Assembly: GCA_902586485.1 (NCBI GenBank)
Contig: CACIHO010000002.1
Location: forward strand, 1-64,000
Direction: 5' to 3'
DNA from: an uncultured Pelagibacteraceae bacterium
GTDB taxonomy: Bacteria; Pseudomonadota; Alphaproteobacteria; Pelagibacterales; Pelagibacteraceae
DNA: 64,000 nt
The notes under the pieces: generated by a model
What the model was told of the DNA's origin: nothing
The model's input: only the letters and a program-made list of their open reading frames with translations
Databases searched by the model: none
In this document: positions 44,221 to 53,731 of the stretch, piece after piece
How the letters are laid out: each line of letters starts with the position of its first letter
Numbering within the stretch: position 1 is the stretch's first letter
Made by a program: the position numbers and the translations under genes

Positions 44221-44817
44221 ATGAGTTATAGTTTTGAGTACATAGATATTATTTTGTTAGCAATGATTGCTGGGTTTATTTTTTTAAGATTGAGAGGAAT
44301 TCTTGGTAAAAGAACCGGTTTTGAGGGAAAATCACCAGCTCAATTTAAAGAGGTTTTAAAAAATATTAAGGTAGATAAAGCGACCAAACCAAAAGAGAAG
44401 TTTGATGATGAGGCCCAAAAAGAGTTTTTAAAAGGTGCAAAAATTGCTTATGAAACAATAATAACTGATTTCAGCGATAATGATAATAAGATTACAAATG
44501 CAAAACCTCTCTTAAATAAAGATGTATTTAATCAGTTTGATGATGCGTTGAAAGAAAGAGCAAAAAGGGGTCATTTTGCAGAAATAACGTTTATCGGTGT
44601 CAATAAAGCTGAAATTAAGGAGCATAAAAAAGTTGGAAATATTTTAAATGTAACAGTAGATTTTATAGCAGAGGTTATTACTTGCATAAGAGATAAAGAT
44701 AAAAAAATTGTCTCTGGGGACCCTGAAAAAATTAAAAAAATTTATGATACATGGATCTTTTCAAGAGATACAACTTCAACTAATCCAAATTGGCAGCTTG
44801 TAAATATATTAACATAA
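44221..44817 (+). CDS. Bacterial Tim44-like protein (TimA type)
   Basis: A 198-residue protein. The start was chosen at ATG giving MSYSFEYIDIILLAMIAGFIFLRLRG, whose membrane segment and LRLRGILGKRTGFE match alphaproteobacterial family members; a TTG 14 codons earlier is less likely. A Tim44 domain follows from about residue 65 (AKIAYETIITDF... TWIFSRDTTSTNPNWQLV). It is related to mitochondrial Tim44, and bacterial homologues sit in the inner membrane. It ends directly before the Smr-domain gene. Confidence 0.87.
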   Translation: MSYSFEYIDIILLAMIAGFIFLRLRGILGKRTGFEGKSPAQFKEVLKNIKVDKATKPKEKFDDEAQKEFLKGAKIAYETIITDFSDNDNKITNAKPLLNKDVFNQFDDALKERAKRGHFAEITFIGVNKAEIKEHKKVGNILNVTVDFIAEVITCIRDKDKKIVSGDPEKIKKIYDTWIFSRDTTSTNPNWQLVNILT

Positions 44818-45240
44818 TTGAACGATAATATTTCAGAAAAAGATAAAAAAGATTGGCACAAATTTATTAATAGCACTGAAAAATTACCCAATAAAGATTT
44901 TAAAAATCAAAAAAACAAAAATCAAAAAGTAAGATCAATAGATTTGCATGGTTATACTTTAGACGAAGCAAACAAAACTATAGAAACTTTTATAAACAAA
45001 GCTTTTTCTGAAAATATTAACAAATTAATTATTGTTACAGGAAAAGGTCTTCATTCCGAAAACGAGAAAGATCCATATGTTTCAAAAGACCTTGGCATCC
45101 TAAAATATTCTGTTCCAGAATTTATTAATAATAATGCTGGTTTAATGAACATGATAAATGAAATCACAGATGCTAAAATAGAAGATGGTGGTGGGGGCGC
45201 TTTTTATATTTTTTTAAAAAAAAATAAATCTATAAAATAA
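44818..45240 (+). CDS. Smr-domain protein
   Basis: A 140-residue protein with a C-terminal Smr domain: [22 protein letters not shown] (LDLHG motif), [12 protein letters not shown] (TGKG motif) and [12 protein letters not shown]. Smr domains are nuclease-like; this small alphaproteobacterial type has an unknown role. The start appears to be TTG immediately after the preceding TAA stop; no upstream alternative exists without overlapping that gene. Tail-to-tail 11-bp overlap with hslU. Confidence 0.88.
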   Translation: MNDNISEKDKKDWHKFINSTEKLPNKDFKNQKNKNQKVRSIDLHGYTLDEANKTIETFINKAFSENINKLIIVTGKGLHSENEKDPYVSKDLGILKYSVPEFINNNAGLMNMINEITDAKIEDGGGGAFYIFLKKNKSIK

Positions 45241-46603
45241 ATTTTGAAAGATCTGTATCTTTAACGAGATTATCTAAGTTTTTATTTATATATTCTTTGT
45301 TAATAATAATCTTTTCCCCTGCTCTATCTGTGGCTGTAAAGCTTATTTCATCTAATATTTTTTCGATGATAGTATGTAACCTTCTAGCACCTATATTTTC
45401 AACAGTTGTGTTTACCTCTGAAGCAATATTGGCTATTGCATCTATCCCATCTTCTGAAAATTCAAGATCAACATTTTCGGTTTTCAATAAAGCCACATAT
45501 TGCTTGATTAAGCTGAAATCAGGTTCTCTTAAAATTCTTTTAAAATCATCACTAGTTAAAGCCTCAAGCTCAACTCTAATCGGTAATCTTCCTTGTAATT
45601 CAGGTAACAGATCAGATGGCTTTGCAAGCTGAAAGGCACCTGATGCAATAAATAAAATATGATCTGTTTTTATTGGACCATGTTTAGTGTTTACTGTAGT
45701 TCCTTCAATTAAAGGTAATAAATCTCTTTGAACACCTTCCCTTGAAACATCTCCGCCAACTCTATCTGTTCTTGCAGAAATTTTGTCAATCTCGTCTAAA
45801 AATACAATTCCATTGTTTTCAGTAGAAAGTTTTGCTGCCTTAATTATTTTATCTTGTTCAATTAACTTATCCGATTCGTCATTTATTAAAATTTCATGAG
45901 ATTCTTTCACTGTCATTTTTTTCTTTTTTTCTTTATTGCCCATAGATTTTCCAATCATTTCACCAATGTTGATCATTCCAACATTAGCTCCAGGCATACC
46001 AGGAATCTCAAAAGAGGCACCACTTGAGCCAGTATCACTAACTGCTATTTCTATTTCATTATCGTCTAAATCACCATTTCTTAATCTTTTTCTAAAACTT
46101 TCTCTTGTAGCTAAACTTGCTTTTTTACCAACTAAAGCATCTAAAACTTTTTCTTCAGCTGCTTTTTGAGCTTGTGCAAAAACTTCTTTTCTTTTTTTGA
46201 CCTTTTCCATTGAAATAGCAATTTCAATTAAATCTCTAACTATTTGTTCAACATCTCTTCCTACATATCCAACTTCAGTAAATCTTGTAGCTTCAACTTT
46301 TACAAAAGGTGCCTCTGCTAGTTTTGATAATCTTCTAGAGATTTCAGTTTTTCCAACACCAGTTGGCCCAATCATTAAAATATTTTTTGGCAAAACTTCA
46401 TTTTTCATTTCACCTTTTAGAGCTTGTCTTCTCCATCTATTTCTTAAAGCAACCGCTACAGCTCTTTTTGCTTTATTTTGACCAACAACAAATCTATCTA
46501 ACTCTGAGACTATTTCTCTAGGAGATAGGGAGCTTACTAATGAAGCCTCTTCTTTTTGATTTTTATCTTTTGGATGTAGTTGTGTTACGTTTGAATTATC
46601 CAT
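45230..46603 (-). CDS. hslU: ATP-dependent protease ATPase subunit HslU (ClpY)
   Basis: A 457-residue AAA+ unfoldase. Walker A is GPTGVGKT (79-86), Walker [10 protein letters not shown], and the intermediate domain (about 115-245) includes a Gly/Met-rich stretch [16 protein letters not shown]. The C-terminus ends DLSKFIL, the tail that docks into HslV. It unfolds substrates for HslV. ATG overlaps the hslV stop by 1 base. Confidence 0.98.
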   Translation of the reverse strand: MDNSNVTQLHPKDKNQKEEASLVSSLSPREIVSELDRFVVGQNKAKRAVAVALRNRWRRQALKGEMKNEVLPKNILMIGPTGVGKTEISRRLSKLAEAPFVKVEATRFTEVGYVGRDVEQIVRDLIEIAISMEKVKKRKEVFAQAQKAAEEKVLDALVGKKASLATRESFRKRLRNGDLDDNEIEIAVSDTGSSGASFEIPGMPGANVGMINIGEMIGKSMGNKEKKKKMTVKESHEILINDESDKLIEQDKIIKAAKLSTENNGIVFLDEIDKISARTDRVGGDVSREGVQRDLLPLIEGTTVNTKHGPIKTDHILFIASGAFQLAKPSDLLPELQGRLPIRVELEALTSDDFKRILREPDFSLIKQYVALLKTENVDLEFSEDGIDAIANIASEVNTTVENIGARRLHTIIEKILDEISFTATDRAGEKIIINKEYINKNLDNLVKDTDLSKFIL

Positions 46604-47118
46604 TATATTTTTTCAATTTTAACATTATCGTTTGTGAAAACACATATATCAGCAGCAACTTTAATAGCTTTTTTAGCAACTTCTTCGGCAGACATATTAC
46701 CTTCCATTAAAACTTTTCCAGCTGCAAGAGCGTAATTACCACCTGAACCTATTCCAATTACATCACCTTCAGGCTCCAAAACATCGCCAGTTCCAGAAAT
46801 AATATAGCTGTTATTTTTGTCACCAACAGCCATTAACGCCTCTAATCTTCTTAAATATTTATCAGTTCGCCAGTCTTTTGCTAATTCAACAGCAGCTCTG
46901 GATAAATTCCCAGCATGCTTTTCTAATTTTCCCTCTAATCTTTCAAATAGGGTTAATGCATCAGCAGTAGATCCTGCAAAACCTGCTACCACATCTCTTT
47001 TTTCAATTTTTCTAACTTTTGAAGCAGTGCTTTTAACAACAGTATTTCCCATACTAACTTGCCCATCTCCAGCAACGACTACTTCATTATTTTTCCTAAC
47101 TAATACAATTGTTGTCAT
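46603..47118 (-). CDS. hslV: ATP-dependent protease peptidase subunit HslV (ClpQ)
   Basis: A 171-residue proteasome-like peptidase. It begins [22 protein letters not shown]; after Met removal the catalytic nucleophile is the N-terminal Thr. [15 protein letters not shown] is the Na+/structural loop. It forms HslVU with the adjacent ATPase. A sigma-32-like promoter lies directly before the ATG, consistent with heat-shock control. Confidence 0.98.
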   Translation of the reverse strand: MTTIVLVRKNNEVVVAGDGQVSMGNTVVKSTASKVRKIEKRDVVAGFAGSTADALTLFERLEGKLEKHAGNLSRAAVELAKDWRTDKYLRRLEALMAVGDKNNSYIISGTGDVLEPEGDVIGIGSGGNYALAAGKVLMEGNMSAEEVAKKAIKVAADICVFTNDNVKIEKI

Positions 47119-47124
47119 ACCTAA

Positions 47125-47153
47125 TAAATGGTAACTATTTTTGATACTTCAAG
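47125..47153 (-). promoter_or_regulatory. Sigma-32-like promoter of hslVU
   Basis: On the minus strand CTTGAAG begins at 47153 and ACCATTTA covers 47132-47125, with 17 bases between CTTG and ACCATT. This is close to the E. coli heat-shock consensus (CTTGAA ... CCCCATTTA) and to the grpE promoter here. The last promoter base is 6 bases before the hslV ATG, implying an almost leaderless message. Confidence 0.6.
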
Positions 47154-47167
47154 TGTTCAGACTGATA

Positions 47168-47196
47168 TTGATATAGCGGGATTATGTATGTATACC
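47168..47196 (+). promoter_or_regulatory. Probable sigma-70 promoter of the his operon
   Basis: TTGATA (47168-47173), 17-base spacer, TATACC (47191-47196), the latter preceded by TATG like an extended -10. The predicted start is about 5 bases before the hisB ATG. No his leader peptide or attenuator hairpin fits in the gap. It shares an 89-bp interval with the divergent hslV promoter. Confidence 0.4.
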
Positions 47197-47207
47197 ATTA
47201 AAAATAT

Positions 47208-47798
47208 ATGGCTAGAAAAGGAAAAGTATCTCGAAAAACAAAAGAAACCAGCATCAATGTCGAAGTAAATATTGATGGCAAAGGTAAATACCAAATTGAT
47301 ACTGGTATTGGTTTCTTGGATCACATGCTTGAACAATTATCAAAGCATTCTTTGATTGATTTAAAAGTTAAAGCAAAAGGAGATACTCATATCGACCTTC
47401 ACCATACAACAGAAGATACAGGTATCGCTATTGGTGAAGCTTTAAAAAAAGCAGCTAAAAAATTTGTAGGCATAAAAAGATATGCTCATACAGTCATTCC
47501 AATGGACGAAACATTAACTAGAGTTGCAATTGATGTTTCAAACAGACCTTATTTAATTTGGAAAGTAAAATTGAAAGTTGAGAAACTTGGAGAAATGGAC
47601 ACAGAACTATTCAAAGAATGGTTCCAAGCATTTTCTCAATCTGCTGGTATTACATTACATGTTGAAAACATTTATGGTGATAATAGCCATCACATAATTG
47701 AGTCTTGTTATAAAGCATTAGCAAGATCATTAAGAGCTGCATTGGAGATGGATCCAAGAAATAAGAAGAGCATCCCATCCACAAAAGGCTCATTATAA
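47208..47798 (+). CDS. hisB: Imidazoleglycerol-phosphate dehydratase
   Basis: A 196-residue monofunctional HisB (no phosphatase domain). Signatures are [15 protein letters not shown] near residue 30, [17 protein letters not shown] near 63 and [19 protein letters not shown] near 150, supplying the Mn-binding His clusters. It catalyses the sixth step of histidine synthesis. First gene of hisB-H-A-F-E; hisI (phosphoribosyl-AMP cyclohydrolase) and the earlier genes are elsewhere. Confidence 0.98.
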   Translation: MARKGKVSRKTKETSINVEVNIDGKGKYQIDTGIGFLDHMLEQLSKHSLIDLKVKAKGDTHIDLHHTTEDTGIAIGEALKKAAKKFVGIKRYAHTVIPMDETLTRVAIDVSNRPYLIWKVKLKVEKLGEMDTELFKEWFQAFSQSAGITLHVENIYGDNSHHIIESCYKALARSLRAALEMDPRNKKSIPSTKGSL

Positions 47799-47803
47799 GT
47801 TTA

Positions 47804-48430
47804 ATGAACGTCACAATTGTTGATTATAATTCGGGCAATATAAGCTCGGTAATAAACTCCTTTAAAGAAGTTGCTAAAGACAAAGTAAATATCGAAGTAA
47901 CTTCAGATTTAAATAAGATTAAATCTTCAGATAAAGTTGTTTTACCAGGACAGGGTTCGTTTAAGAGTTGTGTTGATGCACTTAACAACATTAGTGGTTT
48001 AGTAGACACTTTAAATGAGTTTGCAATTAATAATAAAAAACCTCTTCTTGGAATTTGTGTTGGTCTTCAAATGTTTGCAGATATTGGCTATGAAGAAACT
48101 GAAACTAAAGGTCTTGGTTGGATATCAGGTAAAGTATTAAAAATAGATAATCAAAACGGAAAATATAAACTTCCTCACATCGGTTGGAATCAAATTAATA
48201 TTCTTAAAGATAGTAAAATTTTTAAAGATATAGAAAATAATTCACATATGTATTTTGTTCACAGTTATGAATTTGTACCAGAAGATAAAAATGTAATTTC
48301 ATCAACAACCGATTATTCATCAAATATTGTTTGTTCTGTTGAAAAGGATAATATTTTTGGAACACAGTTTCACCCAGAGAAAAGTGATAAAACTGGACTT
48401 AAAATAATTAACAATTTTATAAGTTTATAA
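47804..48430 (+). CDS. hisH: Imidazole glycerol phosphate synthase, glutaminase subunit
   Basis: A 208-residue class I glutamine amidotransferase. VLPGQGSFKSC forms the oxyanion strand, the catalytic Cys85 lies in LLGICVGLQMF, and the His/Glu pair lies in FGTQFHPEKSD. It supplies ammonia to HisF, encoded two genes downstream. It lies 5 bp after hisB and directly before hisA. Confidence 0.98.
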   Translation: MNVTIVDYNSGNISSVINSFKEVAKDKVNIEVTSDLNKIKSSDKVVLPGQGSFKSCVDALNNISGLVDTLNEFAINNKKPLLGICVGLQMFADIGYEETETKGLGWISGKVLKIDNQNGKYKLPHIGWNQINILKDSKIFKDIENNSHMYFVHSYEFVPEDKNVISSTTDYSSNIVCSVEKDNIFGTQFHPEKSDKTGLKIINNFISL

Positions 48431-49156
48431 ATGAAAATATTTCCAGCAATAGATATTAAAGATAAAAAGTGTGTGAGGTTAGTTAAAGGAGACTTTGACA
48501 ACAAAACTGAATATGAAATGTCTCCAGTTGAACAAGCTGGTAAATATAAAGATCATGGTTTTAAAAATTTACACATAGTTGATTTAGATGGCGCTTTAAC
48601 AGGTGAAACAGTTAATTTGGACATAATTCAAGAAATAGTAAAAAAATTTGATCTTAAAATTGAAATTGGTGGAGGTATTAGAAATTTTGAAAGTATTCAG
48701 AAATATACTGATGCCGGTGTTGAAAAAGTTATTTTAGGAAGTGCTGCCATAAAAGATAAAAACTTTTTAAAGGAAGCTTGTGAAAAATTTCCAAATAAAA
48801 TTGCTTTAGGTTTAGATGCCAAAGATGGTTATTTATCTGTATCTGGTTGGAGAGAAAATTCTAATCAACTAACACTAGATTACTTAAAAGAAGTAAATGA
48901 TTATGGTGCAAGTAGATTAATTTACACTGATATCAATAGAGATGGGATGAAGCAAAGTCCTAATTTTGAAGAGACATCAAAAGTTGCAGATACTTCTAAT
49001 TGCCCAGTAATTATATCTGGTGGTGTTTCTTCAATTGATGACATTAAAAAAGCTAAAGAATTAAACAATAATAACATCGAAGGTATTATTGTTGGAAAAG
49101 CTATATACGATGGTGATATCAAATTAGATGATTTAATTAAGGAATTAGATGCTTAA
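48431..49156 (+). CDS. hisA: ProFAR isomerase (1-(5-phosphoribosyl)-5-[(5-phosphoribosylamino)methylideneamino]imidazole-4-carboxamide isomerase)
   Basis: A 241-residue TIM barrel. The N-terminal half begins [19 protein letters not shown] with catalytic Asp8, EIGGGIRN is the first phosphate-binding loop, and [14 protein letters not shown] supplies the second catalytic Asp. [15 protein letters not shown] completes the second phosphate site. It overlaps hisF by 8 bp. Confidence 0.98.
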   Translation: MKIFPAIDIKDKKCVRLVKGDFDNKTEYEMSPVEQAGKYKDHGFKNLHIVDLDGALTGETVNLDIIQEIVKKFDLKIEIGGGIRNFESIQKYTDAGVEKVILGSAAIKDKNFLKEACEKFPNKIALGLDAKDGYLSVSGWRENSNQLTLDYLKEVNDYGASRLIYTDINRDGMKQSPNFEETSKVADTSNCPVIISGGVSSIDDIKKAKELNNNNIEGIIVGKAIYDGDIKLDDLIKELDA

Positions 49157-49904
49157 AAATAGAATAATACCTTGCTTAGATGTTAAAAATGGACGTGTTG
49201 TTAAGGGAATTAATTTTGTAGATCTGCAGGATGCAGGCGATCCCGTCGAACAAGCTAAAATCTATTCAGACGGTGGAGCAGATGAAATTTGCTTTTTAGA
49301 TATTACTGCATCAAATGAAAATAGAGATACTATTTACGATGTAGTAGAGAGAACGTCGAAGAAATGTTTTGTTCCTCTGACAGTTGGAGGTGGTGTTAGA
49401 GGTGTTGAGGATATCAATAAACTACTGAACTGTGGTGCAGACAAAGTATCAATTAATACTGCTGCAGTTCAAAATCCAGAAGTAGTTTTAGAAAGTTCTA
49501 AAAAATTTGGATCACAATGTATTGTGGTAGCGATAGATGCTAAAAAAAATGGAGATAAATGGGAAATTTTCACTCATGGTGGAAGAAATAATACAGGCAT
49601 TGATGCCATAGAATTTGCAAAAAAAATGGAAGATAGTGGAGCAGGTGAGCTACTAGTTACTTCTATGGATCGAGATGGTACTCAAGTTGGTTATGATATT
49701 GAACTTATGTCTAAAATATCATCAAAAGTAAATATTCCAGTAATTGCATCTGGTGGAGTTGGAAACTTAGATCATTTAGTAGATGGAATCAAATTAGGAA
49801 AAGCAAGCGCAGTTTTAGCAGCATCAATATTTCATTATGGCAAACATTCTGTAAAAGAAGCTAAGGAGTATTTGGATTCAAAAGGAATTCCTGTTAGAAT
49901 TTAA
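49149..49904 (+). CDS. hisF: Imidazole glycerol phosphate synthase, cyclase subunit
   Basis: A 251-residue TIM barrel. [19 protein letters not shown] has catalytic Asp11, [16 protein letters not shown] and [15 protein letters not shown] bind the phosphates, and [14 protein letters not shown] carries the other catalytic Asp. It combines PRFAR with ammonia from HisH to form IGP and AICAR. AICAR feeds into purine synthesis via PurH, also in this window. Confidence 0.98.
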   Translation: MLKNRIIPCLDVKNGRVVKGINFVDLQDAGDPVEQAKIYSDGGADEICFLDITASNENRDTIYDVVERTSKKCFVPLTVGGGVRGVEDINKLLNCGADKVSINTAAVQNPEVVLESSKKFGSQCIVVAIDAKKNGDKWEIFTHGGRNNTGIDAIEFAKKMEDSGAGELLVTSMDRDGTQVGYDIELMSKISSKVNIPVIASGGVGNLDHLVDGIKLGKASAVLAASIFHYGKHSVKEAKEYLDSKGIPVRI

Positions 49905-49905
49905 T

Positions 49906-50178
49906 ATGCTTAATACATTAGAAAACTTAATTAAACTTGCAAGAGATAGAAAATCTTCTCCTGTTGAAGGTTCTTACACCAACAAGTTACTTACAGACAA
50001 ATCATTAAGTAAGGCAAAGGTCTTAGAAGAAGTTAATGAATTGATTGAGGCAGTGGAGGAAAATTCAAACAAAATTCATGAAGCAGCAGATGTATTTTAC
50101 CATTTGCTAATGTATCTTGAGGCAAATAATATACAGATAGAAGAAGTAATGTTAGAATTAGAAAAAAGAAAAAAATGA
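49906..50178 (+). CDS. hisE: Phosphoribosyl-ATP pyrophosphatase
   Basis: A 90-residue all-alpha pyrophosphatase. SYTNKLLTDKSLSKAKVLEE and VNELIEAVEENSNKIHEAADVFYHLLMYLE contain the EExxE/ExxD metal motif of the HisE/MazG fold. It is a separate protein, not fused to HisI. It follows hisF by 1 bp and overlaps the HIT-family gene by 4 bp. Confidence 0.95.
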   Translation: MLNTLENLIKLARDRKSSPVEGSYTNKLLTDKSLSKAKVLEEVNELIEAVEENSNKIHEAADVFYHLLMYLEANNIQIEEVMLELEKRKK

Positions 50179-50540
50179 GGTACGACGACAATAATATTTT
50201 TGCAAAAATTTTACGTGGAGAAATTCCTTGTAACAAAATTTATGAGGATGATTTTGTTTTGTCATTTCATGATATCAATCCACAAAAAAAAATTCATGCT
50301 TTAGTTATTCCTAAAGGTAAATACGCTGACTTAGATGATTTTAGTCTTAACGCCTCATCGGAGGAGATGGTTGGGTTATTAAAAGGCATTAATATAGTTG
50401 CTAAAAAGCTAGGTATTTCAACAGAAGTAGGGAAGGGCTACAGAGCTTTAGCAAATATTAGTGATCATGGTGGTCAGGAAGTACCTCATTTACATTTTCA
50501 TTTATTTGGAGGTGAACGAGTGGGGAAAATGGTTGAGTGA
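50175..50540 (+). CDS. hinT: HIT-family purine nucleotide hydrolase (HinT-like)
   Basis: A 121-residue histidine-triad protein. The catalytic motif is VPHLHFHLFGG with His105, His107 and His109; IFAKILRGEIPCNKIYEDD is the standard opening. HinT proteins hydrolyse AMP-lysine and related phosphoramidates. hisE-hinT adjacency is common in Alphaproteobacteria. Confidence 0.94.
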   Translation: MRYDDNNIFAKILRGEIPCNKIYEDDFVLSFHDINPQKKIHALVIPKGKYADLDDFSLNASSEEMVGLLKGINIVAKKLGISTEVGKGYRALANISDHGGQEVPHLHFHLFGGERVGKMVE

Positions 50541-51040
50541 CCGAAGAAGTTAAAAGAAATTATTTAGAAATAAACTCACTTCAAGATCTTAAAGAAGGGA
50601 ATAAGCCCTCAGAAGATTATTCTTTAAGTTTAATTGATCCAATTAATTTTCAATTAAATAAATATTTTTACAAAAATATTGGTAAAAACCATAAATGGGT
50701 TGATAGACTTACTTGGTCAGAGGAAAAATGGATTAGTTATGTATCTAACGAGAGTGTCAAATCATATGTTTTTAAATTTAATGATGATTTGGTTGGTTTT
50801 TTTGAATTAATTTTTCACCCAGAAAAAAACGAGACAGAAATTGCTTATTTTGGAATATTAGAAGAATATCAAAATAAAAAATTAGGTTCTTATTTATTAT
50901 CTGAAGCAATTAAAAAATCTTTTAAAAATAAAGTTAATCGTGTTTGGGTTCATACTTGTTCATTAGATCACGAAAATGCATTAAGCAATTATATTTCAAG
51001 AGGAATGAAAATATTCAAAACTGAAATTATAAATGTTTAA
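50537..51040 (+). CDS. GNAT-family N-acetyltransferase
   Basis: A 167-residue GNAT-fold protein. The acetyl-CoA region reads YFGILEEYQNKKLGSYLLSEAIKKSF (V-x-x-x-x-x-Q/R-x-x-G/A pattern), and VWVHTCSLDHENALSNYISRGMKIF is the usual last strand-helix. The start appears to be GTG overlapping the hinT stop (GTGA). The substrate is unknown. It ends in an interlocked stop with the convergent lolA-like gene. Confidence 0.82.
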   Translation: MTEEVKRNYLEINSLQDLKEGNKPSEDYSLSLIDPINFQLNKYFYKNIGKNHKWVDRLTWSEEKWISYVSNESVKSYVFKFNDDLVGFFELIFHPEKNETEIAYFGILEEYQNKKLGSYLLSEAIKKSFKNKVNRVWVHTCSLDHENALSNYISRGMKIFKTEIINV

Positions 51041-51585
51041 TTCTGAGTCGGGATTAAAAAAAGATTTTTTGAAAGCACTCTATTTTTTCTTATTGAGCTA
51101 AGAAAAGTAATATTAAAATTTTGATAAATATCAGTATTTTGCCAACCGACTAAATCATAAGATTGTTTATCAAAAAAAATATTAATTTCGTTATCTCCTT
51201 CTTTAATTGTAAAATTAATTAGACTATTATCAACAATTCTTTCCTCAAGATCATAAATTTTATCTATTAGAAAATTTTTATCTAAAATTAAATTTAAAGC
51301 AGTTTTTTCTAATGGATATCTATAATAGCTGGTCCTTGTTTTTATTACTAAAGATTTTCCATTTGAAACTAAAATTTTATTATTACTTCTCGCGTATTCA
51401 CAAAAGATTTTTTTTTGATATTCAATGGTACAGTTTCCGTTTTCTATTTTACCATTAACATTTTGCTCGAATTTAAAATCAAGATTTTTTGTATTTTTCA
51501 GATTTTGTATTACTTTTTCTTTGATCTCAGCATTTGAGATAGAGGTAGATACAAATAAAAAAAATATTAGAAAATATCGTAGCAT
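51037..51585 (-). CDS. lolA: LolA-like outer-membrane lipoprotein carrier
   Basis: A 182-residue periplasmic protein with signal MLRYFLIFFLFVSTSISNA (cleavage near residue 19). The fold signatures DFKFEQNVNGKIENGNCTIEYQKKIFCEY and KILVSNGKSLVIKT resemble the LolA beta-sheet with a hydrophobic cavity. LolA carries lipoproteins from LolCDE to the outer membrane. Sequence identity is low, but location right after ftsK is typical for lolA. Confidence 0.82.
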   Translation of the reverse strand: MLRYFLIFFLFVSTSISNAEIKEKVIQNLKNTKNLDFKFEQNVNGKIENGNCTIEYQKKIFCEYARSNNKILVSNGKSLVIKTRTSYYRYPLEKTALNLILDKNFLIDKIYDLEERIVDNSLINFTIKEGDNEINIFFDKQSYDLVGWQNTDIYQNFNITFLSSIRKNRVLSKNLFLIPTQN

Positions 51586-53669
51586 TAAAGCACATCTCTT
51601 TTGCCAACATGATTTGCTTTACTAACAACACCATCTGCTTCCATCATGTCAATAATTCTTGCTGCTCTATTGTATCCAATCTGAAGCTTTCTTTGTAAAA
51701 AAGAAGTAGACGCTTTACCTTCAGACCTAATTATATCTAAAGCTTGCTCATAAAGCTCATCTCTCTCACCTTGGTTTTGACTATCACCAATTTCTTTCTC
51801 GTCAGCAAAATTTAATATTTCATCAACATAATCTGGCTCTGCTTGAGATCTCAAAGAATTATTTATTTTTTCAATTTCACTGTCTGAAACAAATGGAGCA
51901 TGAATTCTTACTATTCGGTTAGCAGAGGACATATATAGCATATCTCCTTTTCCTAATAATTGTTCAGCTCCTTGTTCTCCAAGTATAGTCCTGCTATCTA
52001 TTTTTGATGTTACTTGGAAAGATATTCTTGTAGGAAAATTAGCTTTAATTGTACCCGTTATAACATCTACACTTGGTCTTTGGGTAGCCATTATAATATG
52101 GATACCTGCAGCTCTTGCCATTTGAGATAGTTTTTGAATATAATTTTCAATTTCTTTGCCAGCAACCAACATCAAATCTGACATTTCATCAACAACTACT
52201 ACAATATAAGGCATTGGAAGTTTATGTTTTGAATTGTAACCATCAATGTTCCTCACACCTTCTTTTGTCATTAATCTATATCTATTTTCCATTTCCTTAA
52301 CTACCCAGCCTAAAACTGAAGCTGCTTTTTTAGCCTCAGTGATCACTGGACAAAGTAAATGTGGAATTCCTTCATACGTAGACAGCTCCAACATTTTTGG
52401 ATCAATTAAAATAAATTTACATTTATCGGGTGTGTGTTGGTAAAGAAGTGATAAAATAATCGTATTTATACATACTGATTTACCAGATCCCGTAGTTCCG
52501 GCTATCAGCAAATGCGGCATTGATGATAAATCACCAACTATTGGATTGCCTGATATACTTTTGCCAAGTGCGATTGGTAGTTTGATATCTCTTTTTTTAA
52601 AATCACTATTATTTAAAATTTCACTTAAATAAACATTTTCTCTAGAATTATTTGGTAGCTCAATACCAATAGTATTGCTTCCAGGGATTGTAGATATTCT
52701 TGCAGATTCTGAACTAGTGTTTCTTGCTATATCATCTGATAAATTAATAATTTTTGAAACTTTTACTCCTGCTGCAGGTTCAAATTCGTTTAGTGTAACA
52801 ACAGGTCCATGACTTACTTTTTTAATTTTTCCATTAACCCCAAAATCTAATAAGATTTTTTCTAAGAATTCAGGATCATTATTCTCATTTTTTTCAGATC
52901 CTTCTCTTTCTTTCTTGGAGGGTATTTTTAATAAATCTAAGCTTGGGAGTTTAAATTTAATTTTGCTATCTGCTTTATTTTCAGCTTTTATGAAGGGCAA
53001 ATCTTCTTGTATAAGATTTTTAATTTCATCTTGTGGTATATATTCACTTATTATTTCGCTTTTATCTGTGTAATTTTTTTCTTTTTGTTTTTTAAATAAA
53101 TTTAAAAATTTTAATATTAATTTATAAAATTTAAATGGATTAAAATTTATACTTTTTAAAAACATTACTGAAATTAAAATAATTAAAAAATAGTAAGATA
53201 TTTGATTGTTTACAAGTAGGATTCGATTTAAATAAGTTTCGTTAAGATAATTACCTATAAAGCCACCATTGCCGTTTATATAAAGTGTAAACGCATCAGA
53301 ATAATAATGAGTTAAAAAAAGAGTTCCAAAAATACAATAAAGTACGGCAAAGAAAATGTTTTCAATTATTAAAATAAATTCTTTACTCTTTAACAGATTA
53401 ATGCCTGTAATGATAAAGGTTAAAGAAATTAGATAAGCAATTAGCCCAACTGATTGGAAAAATAAATCAGAAACAAAACTACCTTTAAAACCAAAAAAAT
53501 TATTAATTTCGGTCCCATCTGGAAAAATGAAATTTGGATCTTCAGGTGAATAAGTAAATAATGCAATAAATAATGCTAAACCTAAAAAAAAGAGAATTAA
53601 ACCAGAGATTTCTGCTAATCTCTTAGTTGTAAAATCAATAAACAAATTGGCTGTTTTTTTAATATCCAT
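51585..53669 (-). CDS. ftsK: DNA translocase FtsK
   Basis: A 694-residue protein. Four or five membrane segments occupy residues 20-172; a short charged linker (about 190-265) replaces the long Pro/Gln linker of E. coli. The RecA-like motor has Walker A GTTGSGKS (391-398) and VVVVDEMSDLM, and the C-terminal winged gamma domain (about 630-694) contains STSFLQRKLQIGYNRAARII. It coordinates division with dimer resolution at dif using polar motifs. Overlaps lolA by 1 base. Confidence 0.97.
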   Translation of the reverse strand: MDIKKTANLFIDFTTKRLAEISGLILFFLGLALFIALFTYSPEDPNFIFPDGTEINNFFGFKGSFVSDLFFQSVGLIAYLISLTFIITGINLLKSKEFILIIENIFFAVLYCIFGTLFLTHYYSDAFTLYINGNGGFIGNYLNETYLNRILLVNNQISYYFLIILISVMFLKSINFNPFKFYKLILKFLNLFKKQKEKNYTDKSEIISEYIPQDEIKNLIQEDLPFIKAENKADSKIKFKLPSLDLLKIPSKKEREGSEKNENNDPEFLEKILLDFGVNGKIKKVSHGPVVTLNEFEPAAGVKVSKIINLSDDIARNTSSESARISTIPGSNTIGIELPNNSRENVYLSEILNNSDFKKRDIKLPIALGKSISGNPIVGDLSSMPHLLIAGTTGSGKSVCINTIILSLLYQHTPDKCKFILIDPKMLELSTYEGIPHLLCPVITEAKKAASVLGWVVKEMENRYRLMTKEGVRNIDGYNSKHKLPMPYIVVVVDEMSDLMLVAGKEIENYIQKLSQMARAAGIHIIMATQRPSVDVITGTIKANFPTRISFQVTSKIDSRTILGEQGAEQLLGKGDMLYMSSANRIVRIHAPFVSDSEIEKINNSLRSQAEPDYVDEILNFADEKEIGDSQNQGERDELYEQALDIIRSEGKASTSFLQRKLQIGYNRAARIIDMMEADGVVSKANHVGKRDVL

Positions 53670-53731
53670 ATAAATGAATCAATTATATCACTTTGTATCA
53701 TCTAATTTTTGTTGTTAAAATTAAAAATAAT

